Source: Craterilacuibacter sp. RT1T
Lineage (GTDB): Bacteria; Pseudomonadota; Gammaproteobacteria; Burkholderiales; Chromobacteriaceae
Length of the DNA stretch: 64,000 bases
NCBI RefSeq assembly: GCF_023502145.1
Contig: NZ_JAMFLI010000002.1
Location: forward strand, 470,949 to 534,948
Direction: 5' to 3'
Made by a program: the position numbers and the translations under genes. Below the pieces are notes generated by a model. The model saw only the letters and a program-made list of their open reading frames with translations. It was not told the origin of the DNA and made no database searches. This document shows, piece after piece, positions 46,067-53,102 of this stretch (positions are counted from its first letter, which is position 1; each line of letters opens with the position of its first letter).

Positions 46067-47131
46067 ATGGCCACATTATTCGACCCGCTCGTTCTGGGCG
46101 AACTCAAGCTCAAAAACCGTATCGTGATGGCGCCGATGACGCGCAACCGCGCCGATGCATCCGGACTGGCAACGCCGGAAATGGTCGACTATTACGCCCA
46201 GCGCGCCGGGGCCGGCCTGATTGTGGCCGAAGGCAGTTGGCCATCGGCCGAAGGGCAGGCTTATAACCGCCAACCCGGCATCGCCACGCCCGAACAGGTG
46301 CGCGCCTGGCGCCGGGTGACCGATGCCGTACATGAAGCAGGCGGACAGATCGTGTTGCAAATCATGCACGCCGGCCGCATCGGCAGCCGGCGCATCAAGG
46401 GCGAGGGCGTGCGTACCGTCGCACCCTCGGCGATTGGCGCGCGTGGCGAAATCCATACCGACGCCGCCGGCATGCAGCCTTTTGATGTGCCCGAGGCGCT
46501 GACGAGCGAAGAAGTGCGCCAGACGATTGCCGAGCATGGCCTTGCGGCACAGCGCGCGCGCGAGGCCGGCTTTGACGGGGTTGAATTGCATGGCACCAGC
46601 GGCTATTTGCCGATGAGCTTTCTATGCTCGGACACCAATCAGCGCAGCGATGAATACGGCGGCAGCGTAGAAAACCGTGTCCGCTTTATCGTCGAGTGCC
46701 TGCAGGCGATGGCTGCAGCCATCGGCGCGGGGCGTGTCGGCCTGCGCCTGAACCCCGGCAATCGTTATAACGATACATCGGACGCGGACCCGGAAGCTTC
46801 GCATCTGGCACTGATGCAGGCGATCAGCCCGCTGCAACTGGCTTATCTGCATGTGATGCGCGCGCCCGTTGCCGAAATAGACGCCTTCAAGCTGGCGCGC
46901 AGCCATTTTTGCGGCGGCGGCATCATTCTCAATGACGGCTTTAGCGGCTCGGACGCCGATCTTGCCGTTAGCGCCGGCGTGGGCGATGCGGTGTCGTTTG
47001 CGCGCCACTATATCGCCAACCCGGACCTTGCCCGGCGTTTGCAACTGGGCCTGCCTCTGGCCCGCTTTGACCGCACCACGCTTTATACCGCCGGTAGCAA
47101 GGGATATAACGACTACCCGCCGCTGGCGTAA
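46067..47131 (+). CDS. Old-yellow-enzyme-family NADH:flavin oxidoreductase/alkene reductase
   Basis: The 354-residue TIM-barrel FMN protein has PMTRNRADA, LQIMHAGRIG, SDEYGGSVENRVRF and GVGDAVSFARHYIANPDL, all typical of the NemA/OPR branch. It would reduce activated C=C bonds. At the substrate-anion site the usual H-x-x-N or H-x-x-H reads LHGTSGYL, so the second ligand is Ser, which is unusual. An AAGGAGGGG ribosome site precedes the ATG. In bile-acid pathways, OYE relatives (BaiCD, BaiH) reduce the steroid A-ring enone; that role is inferred here. Confidence 0.85.
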   Translation: MATLFDPLVLGELKLKNRIVMAPMTRNRADASGLATPEMVDYYAQRAGAGLIVAEGSWPSAEGQAYNRQPGIATPEQVRAWRRVTDAVHEAGGQIVLQIMHAGRIGSRRIKGEGVRTVAPSAIGARGEIHTDAAGMQPFDVPEALTSEEVRQTIAEHGLAAQRAREAGFDGVELHGTSGYLPMSFLCSDTNQRSDEYGGSVENRVRFIVECLQAMAAAIGAGRVGLRLNPGNRYNDTSDADPEASHLALMQAISPLQLAYLHVMRAPVAEIDAFKLARSHFCGGGIILNDGFSGSDADLAVSAGVGDAVSFARHYIANPDLARRLQLGLPLARFDRTTLYTAGSKGYNDYPPLA

Positions 47132-47155
47132 GTGGGTGGATAGGTTTAAAAAACC

Positions 47156-47178
47156 AAGGCCGGCGCGAAGCCGGCCTT
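47156..47178 (+). terminator. Terminator hairpin after the OYE gene
   Basis: A perfect 9-bp stem (AAGGCCGGC / GCCGGCCTT) with a GCGAA loop lies 25 bp past the stop; a run of seven Ts follows after a short gap. It ends the plus-strand operon and marks the last native sequence before the mobile-element scar. Confidence 0.75.
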
Positions 47179-47239
47179 TGATGTTGCATTTTTTTAAAAC
47201 TGACCACCTAGATATTAGATTCGCGGAGGTAAGACTTGG

Positions 47240-47551
47240 CTATATGTTAGGTCCTGGACGATTGGTTACGCGTTTTACGAATAATTCAGGGCACTTTGTT
47301 TGCCAACGTTTTAATGCCTGAACTGGGGCTGCGTGCTCAAAGACTTTCTGCGGAAACTGGTGGTTGTAGAGCCTCAGGTAATGCTCCAGTGTCTGATAAA
47401 TATTAATGGCGGAATTAAAACGGTGCGTGGCCAGCACATCGGCTATCGCGCACAGACTAAACACGCGGCCTCGTGCGGTGCTTGGGCTCAAGATGCCGAT
47501 CGAGGTATTTACTGAGCACTTGGATGCTGTGATTGAATCACGACAAGCCAT
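47240..47551 (-). pseudogene. IS481-family transposase remnant (C-terminal part)
   Basis: The frame IADVLATHRFNSAINIYQTL followed by YLRLYNHQFPQKVFEHAAPVQALKRW and ending NRPGPNI matches the C-terminus of IS481-type DDE transposases. The sequence before IADVL is degenerate, and the catalytic core and helix-turn-helix are missing. Only about 70 residues are recognisable. It lies directly beside an intact IS30 element and testifies to repeated insertion at this spot. Confidence 0.7.
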
Positions 47552-47561
47552 TAAAATTTAA

Positions 47562-47846
47562 TCCTGTTGCATTTGGTATTTTAGACCGCCCGTCTGAAAA
47601 GCGGGATGTCTTCACGTAAAATTCCTTTCAATCCTGATTGGAGAAAATTTTACTTCAGACGGCAACTAATTTCTGGGGGACGCATCACATGCGGTGGGTT
47701 ACGACGTCGATGAGGTCAGAAATGTCTATCTGGTCAAGGAAATCCTGCTAAGGTTGAAACCTAACCAATCACTCTGCCGGACCCATATCAGAAACCGCAC
47801 AGGTCAGTTATTTAAGAGGCGGATTCAGGGAGTAAGTGCAACAGGA
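47562..47846. repeat. 285-bp segment bounded by 10-bp perfect inverted repeats
   Basis: TCCTGTTGCA at 47562 is the exact reverse complement of TGCAACAGGA at 47837. The right copy is part of the IS30 left end, so the left copy looks like a decayed IS30-type end in the opposite orientation. The interval has no gene. Confidence 0.45.
47590..47663. repeat. Inverted pair of Neisseria-type DNA uptake sequences
   Basis: TTCAGACGGC at 47654-47663 is the exact complement of the 10-base Neisseria uptake core GCCGTCTGAA. At 47589 the sequence CCCGTCTGAA matches it at nine of ten positions in the other orientation. A further inverted pair (GTAAAATT / AATTTTAC) lies between them. In Neisseria such pairs often act as terminators. 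They suggest that this scar segment came through a Neisseriaceae genome. Confidence 0.55.
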
Positions 47847-48908
47847 CGACCGGTATACAGAAGGCGGTGAGATGAGATAACTTCTCCGACTTTTGGCCGG
47901 CCAGCCTGGAGCACGAAGAATGAATTACCACCACCTCACCGAAGGTGAACGATACCAGATTCAACTGTTGGCGGGTGAAGGTTGTGGCCCAAGCGTCATT
48001 GGCAGAAGGATCCAGCGTTGCAAGAGCGTCATCAGCCGCGAGTTACGGCGTAATCGCAATGCGCGGGGCGCTTACCGGGCCACCGAGGCGCAGCAGAAGT
48101 ATCAACAGCGTCTGCAAAATAAGGGCGTTGCCCGACAGCCTTGGCGGCTGATGTTTGACGAAGTCGGCGTACCACTGCTAGCCGAGGGCTGGAGCCCGGA
48201 GCAGATTAGCGGCGTATTTAGTGGCAGTGAGGTCGCGGTCAGTCACGAATGGCTCTACCAGCGCATTCTGCAGGACAAGGTCGGCGGCGGCTTGCTGCAC
48301 AAGCATCTGCGTTGCCAGAAGCAGCGTAAAAAGCGTTATGGCAAGCCAGAGCGGCGCGGCCAGTTACGCGACCGACGCTCGATTCATGACCGGCCAGCCG
48401 ATGTGGAATTACGCAATCGGATCGGTGATTGGGAGGCGGATACCATTATCGGCACGGGCCACAAAGGGGCGGTCGTCAGTCTGGTGGAGCGGGCCAGCGG
48501 CTTTGCCAAACTGATCGTGATACCGACGCGCGAGGAGAATGTGGTCACGCAGGCGATTATCAAGGCGCTGTGGCCGCATCGTGATCAGGTACTGAGCATC
48601 ACCTTTGACAATGGCAAGGAGTTTGCCGGGCATCTGAAGATCGCGAAGAAGCTGAAGGCGGATTGCTACTTTGCCGATCCATACAGTTCGTGGCAGCGTG
48701 GCTGTAACGAAAATTTGAATGGCTTGGTGCGGCAATATTTCCCGAAGGGAAAAACTGACTTCACCCAAGTCAGCCAGAAGGCGATGAATGAAGTCGAGCG
48801 CAAATTAAATCATCGGCCACGAAAACGACTGGGCTGGCAAGCGCCGACAGCGGTCTTCAAAAGTGGTAAGCCATTGAACAAAATTAACTATTGACTGTTG
48901 CACTTACT
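47831..48908 (+). mobile_element. Intact IS30-family insertion sequence
   Basis: The 14-base ends AGTAAGTGCAACAG (47831) and CTGTTGCACTTACT (48895) are perfect inverted repeats enclosing 1,078 bp with a single full-length transposase gene, the normal size for IS30. No clear target duplication is seen. A 22-base direct repeat (GGATTCA, three variable bases, AGTAAGTGCAAC) at 47821 and 49504 brackets this element and the following gene. Confidence 0.85.
47920..48894 (+). CDS. IS30-family transposase
   Basis: The 324-residue protein opens MNYHHLTEGERYQIQLLAGE with an N-terminal helix-turn-helix (SVIGRRIQRCKSVISRELRR). The DDE catalytic core follows with the first Asp in IGDWEADTIIG, the second in ITFDNGKEFAGH and the Glu in WQRGCNENLNGLVRQYFPKG. 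All three catalytic residues are intact, so the element could be active. The start is the ATG at 47920. The stop codon lies at the inner edge of the right inverted repeat. Confidence 0.93.
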   Translation: MNYHHLTEGERYQIQLLAGEGCGPSVIGRRIQRCKSVISRELRRNRNARGAYRATEAQQKYQQRLQNKGVARQPWRLMFDEVGVPLLAEGWSPEQISGVFSGSEVAVSHEWLYQRILQDKVGGGLLHKHLRCQKQRKKRYGKPERRGQLRDRRSIHDRPADVELRNRIGDWEADTIIGTGHKGAVVSLVERASGFAKLIVIPTREENVVTQAIIKALWPHRDQVLSITFDNGKEFAGHLKIAKKLKADCYFADPYSSWQRGCNENLNGLVRQYFPKGKTDFTQVSQKAMNEVERKLNHRPRKRLGWQAPTAVFKSGKPLNKINY

Positions 48909-48945
48909 TTTTTAACCAGCGAGACGTTTTATTTTAGGAGAGCGC

Positions 48946-49518
48946 GTGTCGAATTTGATTGCAGACTGGAATGAAATCGCTAAACTTTTTCAATCACTCG
49001 TCACTACTACTTCCATCCTAATTGGCGGCATGTGGGTGTATTTAAAATATGTCCGCCAACAGGAGCGTTATCCGAACATAGAATCGTCAGCTGAAATAAA
49101 ACTGATCGGAGTCCAAGGTGGTTACTGGATTGCAGAGATTGTTGCAACTGTAGAAAATAAAGGAAAAACTCAGCACAGAATGTATGATTTCTTCTTTAAT
49201 ATGTTCGCCATAAGCGCCGACGATCCGGTTAATACTGATCCGAGATGGAATGGGCAGGTCAACTTTCCACACGAGGTTGTCACTGGTTCATTTCTACCAA
49301 AGCAGTACAAGTTTTTTTATGTGGATCCAGGCGTAACGGCTAAGTATTCATACATTGCGCGGATTCCAGTTAATTATAGTTTTGTGATTCTTCACTGGTA
49401 TTTTATGTATGGTGATAACCGAAAGTTCAAGCATGTGGCCGAGTGCACCATCCAACTAGATTTAAAGAAGGGGCAGTCTCAACAACCAAGTGCAACACTC
49501 GGTGGATTCAAAAAGTAA
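48946..49518 (+). CDS. AT-rich single-helix membrane protein of unknown function, 3' end rewritten by an IS end
   Basis: The 190-residue protein starts at a GTG with an ideal TAGGAG ribosome site. It has one N-terminal membrane helix (residues about 15-35, SLVTTTSILIGGMWVYLKYV) and a soluble domain rich in aromatic residues. I do not recognise a family. The codon and base usage is much AT-richer than its neighbours, a sign of transfer. The last ~12 residues and the TAA stop are formed by AAGTGCAAC / AGTAAGTGCAAC sequence of an IS30 end, so the natural C-terminus has probably been lost. It starts 38 bp after the intact IS30. Confidence 0.65.
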   Translation: MSNLIADWNEIAKLFQSLVTTTSILIGGMWVYLKYVRQQERYPNIESSAEIKLIGVQGGYWIAEIVATVENKGKTQHRMYDFFFNMFAISADDPVNTDPRWNGQVNFPHEVVTGSFLPKQYKFFYVDPGVTAKYSYIARIPVNYSFVILHWYFMYGDNRKFKHVAECTIQLDLKKGQSQQPSATLGGFKK

Positions 49519-49767
49519 GTGCAACGCTCTGCAAGCCTGTAAATTCAAGGGCTTGCCCCCGTGGAAGACCTTGGCTGGCGAATGCCAGCAAAGCCTTTTC
49601 TCGGTCGATGATTCAACTTGCGCTCGACTTCGTCCGGCTCCGTCTGCGTCACTTTCGTAAATTCGGTCTTCCCTTTCGGGAAGTATTGCCGCACCAGTTC
49701 GCTCAAATGCTCGTTGCAGCCCTGCTGCCAGCAACTGTACGGGTTGGCAAAGAAGCAGTCTGTCGGT
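49514..49767 (-). pseudogene. Decayed C-terminal fragment of a second IS30-family transposase
   Basis: On the minus strand, DCFFANPYSCWQQGCNEHLS followed by ELVRQYFPKGKTEFTKV and DEVERKLNHRPRK aligns with the last 75 residues of the intact IS30 transposase but differs at many positions, so it is not a recent copy. After RPRK the frame shifts; the remainder (KRLCWHSPAKVFHGGKPLN) continues in another frame. The fragment keeps its right end (AGTAAGTGCAAC on the plus strand at 49514) but has lost everything upstream. Confidence 0.8.
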
Positions 49768-50224
49768 TGGGAGGGGATTTTGGAACCGCACTGGGCGCGG
49801 ATGCTGGAGCGCATGCGTGCCGAGCCGGTGGTTTTTTCTACCGAACTGGACTTCAACGGGTAGAGCATCGATGGGGAGGGCCGTTGGATGATGAGGTCCA
49901 GCGCGGCATGTATCTGCATGTCTCGCTGGACCTCACGACAGACCTGTGGCTGCACCGTCAGCGCAACTGCAAGCTGAATAAGCAAGACGAACGTTTATGG
50001 GGCCGGCTCGCATAACTGGAAACATGCAGCGAAATTGCCGTCCCGGCATGGCCAGAAGGCTCGCCCTGTGAGCGCTAAGCGTTCGCATTCAGTGCATCAA
50101 ACTTTGGTGGACGACCCGGTGCTGAAAGTGAGGGCTGAGCATGCGCCTAGCACCGCTGTTCCACCACACTCTGCTGGAACAGCGTCTTTGCGCATGAAAG
50201 CCCTGGGTGGCTCGACAGGGCTGG
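49768..50224. other. Region without a recognisable gene beside the IS30 fragment
   Basis: Short open stretches on the plus strand (HWARMLERMRAEPVVFSTE ending at 49863; DDEVQRGMYLHVSLDLTTD ending at 50015) look like pieces of coding sequence broken by stops and frameshifts, but I could not assign a family. From 50016 to 50224 I see no gene, only the inverted repeat at 50154. Confidence 0.4.
50154..50184 (-). terminator. Hairpin downstream of the flavin reductase gene
   Basis: A perfect 10-bp stem (CGCTGTTCCA / TGGAACAGCG) with an 11-base loop lies 41 bp past the flavin reductase stop on the minus strand. There is no T run on that strand, so termination is only possible. Confidence 0.45.
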
Positions 50225-51205
50225 TCAGGCCACCCGGGTTTGCGTCGCCTGCCACACTTCCACCGAGCCCGGGTCGGTGAGCGCGATCATTTGTTTGAGC
50301 AGGTTTTTCAAGACGCGCGCATCCCAGTCCCCCAGTTTTTCCAATAAATCCGCCTCGCGCGCCTTGGCCGCGGCAATCACAAACAAGACTGCCTGACGCC
50401 CGCTACGGGTCAGCGCATAGCGCCCGCCTGTTTCACCTTGTTCTTCGTGCATCATTTCGCGCGCACACAGGCGCTCGATCGGGGAAAACTGGGCCGGAAA
50501 GCCGCTGTGACGCATCAGTTCGTCCAGTGCGCCGCGGCTTTGCGCGCCGCGCTGCAATAAGGTGGACAGGGTAAAGAATTCGGGGTCGGACAAGCCTTGT
50601 GTCTCCAGTTCGCTGCGTATGCTGCCCAGAAACTGGTAATGGGCGCGCCCGACCAGATAACCCAGAAAATCCTCGGAAAAGCTATGCGGCTCATCGGCCG
50701 CGGCCAGGCCCAAGGGGCCGCTTTTTTTGGTGGCCAGCGCATAGCGTCCGCCGTGAAACACCAAGGGCGTGCGCTCGCTGCTGTCAAAGCCGGTCACTTC
50801 CCCCACCAGAATCAGGTGGTCGCCGCCATCGTACTGAAAGCTGGTTTTGCACTGAAAGCGGGCGGCACAATCGGTGAGCAAAGGGCAGCCGTTGCTGCCG
50901 GTTTCGGTTTGCAGCCCGGCAAACTTGTCTTCGCCGCGCCGTGCAAAGCGGTCGGAGAGCGCCTCTTGCTCGGCCGACAGGATGTGTACCGTCCAGTGGC
51001 CGCTCTCTGCGAAAGCCGGCAGGCTTTTGGCGCTCTTGGCGATGCTCCACAGCACCAGCGGCGGGTCCAGCGATACCGAATTGAAGCTGTTGGCCGTCAT
51101 GCCCACCGGTGAGCCATCGGCATCACAGGTGGTCACGATGGTGACGCCGGTGGTGAATGCGCCCAGCGCACGGCGGAAATCCTGCGGATTGTTTTCGGTG
51201 GACAT
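50225..51205 (-). CDS. Flavin reductase fused to a MarR-like C-terminal domain
   Basis: Residues about 1-165 of 326 form a flavin reductase of the HpaC/HsaB type (ALGAFTTGVTIVTTCDADGS, GMTANSFNSVSLDPPLVL, YDGGDHLILVGEVTGF). Residues about 190-326 form a winged-helix MarR-like domain. The same architecture occurs in the reductase C1 of Acinetobacter p-hydroxyphenylacetate hydroxylase, where the tail regulates activity by substrate binding. It would supply reduced flavin to a monooxygenase; the steroid partner HsaA/TesA is not in the window. The start is the ATG at 51205; upstream codons come from the heptad repeat. Confidence 0.85.
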   Translation of the reverse strand: MSTENNPQDFRRALGAFTTGVTIVTTCDADGSPVGMTANSFNSVSLDPPLVLWSIAKSAKSLPAFAESGHWTVHILSAEQEALSDRFARRGEDKFAGLQTETGSNGCPLLTDCAARFQCKTSFQYDGGDHLILVGEVTGFDSSERTPLVFHGGRYALATKKSGPLGLAAADEPHSFSEDFLGYLVGRAHYQFLGSIRSELETQGLSDPEFFTLSTLLQRGAQSRGALDELMRHSGFPAQFSPIERLCAREMMHEEQGETGGRYALTRSGRQAVLFVIAAAKAREADLLEKLGDWDARVLKNLLKQMIALTDPGSVEVWQATQTRVA

Positions 51206-51235
51206 GGTGTCTCCTTGAGTTTGGGCATCGGGCAT

Positions 51236-51343
51236 GGGGAGTGGGGAGTGGGGAGTAGGGAGTAGGGAGTAGGGAGTAGGGAGTAGGGAGTAGGGAGTAG
51301 AGGCTTTTACTCCCCACTCACCACTCACCACTCACCACTCTCT
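51236..51343. repeat. Heptanucleotide tandem repeat with inverted partner (G-quadruplex-prone)
   Basis: Three copies of GGGGAGT and six of AGGGAGT run without a break from 51236 to 51298. After ten bases, five heptads of the complementary type (ACTCCCC, three ACTCACC, ACTCTCT) follow from 51309 to 51343. The plus strand has nine G3-4 tracts separated by four-base spacers, and the two arrays can pair as a long hairpin. The block lies 30 bp upstream of the flavin reductase start and just past the enoyl-CoA hydratase stop. Confidence 0.85.
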
Positions 51344-51373
51344 ACGCCCTAACGCCCCATTCCCTGACCACGC

Positions 51374-52165
51374 CTAATGCCCATCAAATTTCGGCTGTCT
51401 TTTTTCGATAAAAGCCTGCATGCCTTCTTTTTGGTCCAGCGAGGCAAACAGGGTCTGGTTGGCTTTGCGCTCCAGCGCCAGCGCGGTTTCCAGCGGGGCA
51501 TCCATCCCCAGCAACACACACTCCTTGATTTCGCGTGCCGCCAGCGGCGGCATGGCGGCGATGGTGGCCGTCATTTCCAGTGCGTAAGGCAAGACCTCGG
51601 CGTCGGCCATTACATCGCTGACCAGCCCCATGCGCTGCGCTTCTTTTGCCCCAACTGGCTTGCCGGTCAGCAGCATTTTCATCGCATTGCTCTTGCCGAC
51701 GGCGCGCGCCAGGCGTTGGGTGCCGCCGATGCCGGGCATGATGCCGATGCGGATTTCCGGCTGCGAGAAGCGTGCGCTTTCGCCGGCTATCAGGATGTCG
51801 CAATGCATGGCCAGCTCGCAGCCGCCGCCATAGGCATAGCCGCAAATGGCGGCAATCACCGGTTTGGGGCAGTGCTGTATCGGCGCCCACAGCCGCTCGG
51901 TGTGGCGCTTGAGTATCTCGACCGGGCCACACGCCGCCATCGAGCGGATATCGCCGCCGGCGGCAAACACCTTGTCGCCACCGGTCAGCACAATGGCGCG
52001 GACGGTCGCATCGTCAGCCAGTTGGGCAAAGGCCGCGGCCAAAGCGTGCTGCAAGGGCAGGCTCAGGGCATTGGTCGCATCCGGGCGATTGAGCGTCAGT
52101 AGGGCCACGCCGTGTGCCGGGCGGCTGACGAGCAGGATGTCGGGTTCTGTCATTCGGGTCTGCAT
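51374..52165 (-). CDS. Enoyl-CoA hydratase/isomerase-family protein
   Basis: The 263-residue crotonase-fold protein has the oxyanion-hole segments VFAAGGDIRSM and YAYGGGCELAMHCD, followed by IRIGIMPGIGGTQRLARAVG with the glutamate-bearing region. It would hydrate an enoyl-CoA in the pathway. The in-frame ATG at 52153 is an alternative start. It is the first gene of a minus-strand pair with the flavin reductase, divergent from the SDR-ChsH2 operon across operator C. Confidence 0.85.
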   Translation of the reverse strand: MQTRMTEPDILLVSRPAHGVALLTLNRPDATNALSLPLQHALAAAFAQLADDATVRAIVLTGGDKVFAAGGDIRSMAACGPVEILKRHTERLWAPIQHCPKPVIAAICGYAYGGGCELAMHCDILIAGESARFSQPEIRIGIMPGIGGTQRLARAVGKSNAMKMLLTGKPVGAKEAQRMGLVSDVMADAEVLPYALEMTATIAAMPPLAAREIKECVLLGMDAPLETALALERKANQTLFASLDQKEGMQAFIEKRQPKFDGH

Positions 52166-52253
52166 CCATTCATGGGCGTTTCACATTGTGCGCAGCGGCG
52201 CTGGGCCCGCGCAGTTAATGAGGCGATTCTGAGCGCCAGCCATTGCGTTCTCA

Positions 52254-52269
52254 TCGTCTGAACAGACGA
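52254..52269. promoter_or_regulatory. Palindromic operator site C (catabolic island)
   Basis: TCGTCTGAACAGACGA is a perfect palindrome of seven-base half-sites around AA, the best copy of the four. It lies 61 bp before the SDR start at 52330 and 89 bp before the divergent enoyl-CoA hydratase start. Confidence 0.7.
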
Positions 52270-52329
52270 CGAAACACTGGCTATCCCCCCGTAAATTGCA
52301 AAGCGTGAATCAGGCTCTGGAGACTTTGC

Positions 52330-53088
52330 ATGTCTGTGGCAATCGACTTTTCCAACAAGGTGGTGCTGGTGACCGGCGGAACCCGCGGCATAGGCCGCGG
52401 CATCGCCAGGCGCTTTCTCGACGCGGGGGCCAGCGTGGTGGTGTGCGGACGCAATGCGCCGGACAGCTTGCCCGAGCGCTGCCATTTCATCGCCTGCGAT
52501 GTGCGCGACCCCGACTCGGTGCAAGGCCTGATGGCTGAAATAGGCACCCGTTTCGGCCGGCTGGATGTGCTGGTCAATAACGCCGGCGGCAGCCCGCACG
52601 CCGATGCCGCGACCGCATCGCCGCGCTTCTCGGAAGGCATTATCCGGCTCAACCTGATTGCGCCGCTGCTTGTGGCGCAAAGCGCCAACCGCCTGATGCA
52701 GCAACAGGCCGGCGGCGGTGTCCAGCTCTTTATTACCAGCGTCGGCGCGCACCGGCCAAGCCCGGGCACCGCCGCCTACGGCGCGGCCAAGGCCGGCGTG
52801 ATCAATCTGGTGTCGTCGCTGGCCATCGAGTGGGCACCGGCGGTACGGGTGATGGCCGTCAGTCCGGGCCTGGTCAAGACCGAGCAGTCGGCGCTGCATT
52901 ATGGCGACGCGGCCGGCATCGAGCGCGTCGCCGCCACCATTCCCTTGGCGCGCATGGCCGAACCGGAAGACATCGGTAATGCCTGCCTGTTTATGGCGTC
53001 GGATCTCGCATCCTACGCCAGCGGAACGCATCTCTTGCTGCATGGCGGCGGCGAAAAGCCTGCCTTTCTCACCGCAGCAGCGCAATAA
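52330..53088 (+). CDS. SDR-family oxidoreductase heading the side-chain operon
   Basis: The 252-residue classical SDR has VTGGTRGIGRGIARRFL, NNAGGSPHAD, and the catalytic Ser/Tyr/Lys in ITSVGAHRPSPGTAAYGAAK. It ends with ASDLASYASGTHLLLHGGG. Likely roles are a 3-hydroxyacyl-CoA or hydroxysteroid dehydrogenase. It begins the long plus-strand operon running to about 62.1 kb and is separated from the ChsH2-like gene by 14 bp. Confidence 0.83.
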   Translation: MSVAIDFSNKVVLVTGGTRGIGRGIARRFLDAGASVVVCGRNAPDSLPERCHFIACDVRDPDSVQGLMAEIGTRFGRLDVLVNNAGGSPHADAATASPRFSEGIIRLNLIAPLLVAQSANRLMQQQAGGGVQLFITSVGAHRPSPGTAAYGAAKAGVINLVSSLAIEWAPAVRVMAVSPGLVKTEQSALHYGDAAGIERVAATIPLARMAEPEDIGNACLFMASDLASYASGTHLLLHGGGEKPAFLTAAAQ

Positions 53089-53102
53089 CAAGGAGGACGA
53101 CA

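Noticed and set aside
49443..50015. 190-codon plus-strand frame across the IS30 fragment
   Set aside because: It begins inside the AT-rich gene in another frame and crosses the antisense of the transposase remnant, so it is a chance frame.
51206..51331. In-frame N-terminal extension of the flavin reductase encoding YSLLPTP-type repeats
   Set aside because: The repeated peptide is just the translated heptad repeat; the ATG at 51205 begins the conserved domain.
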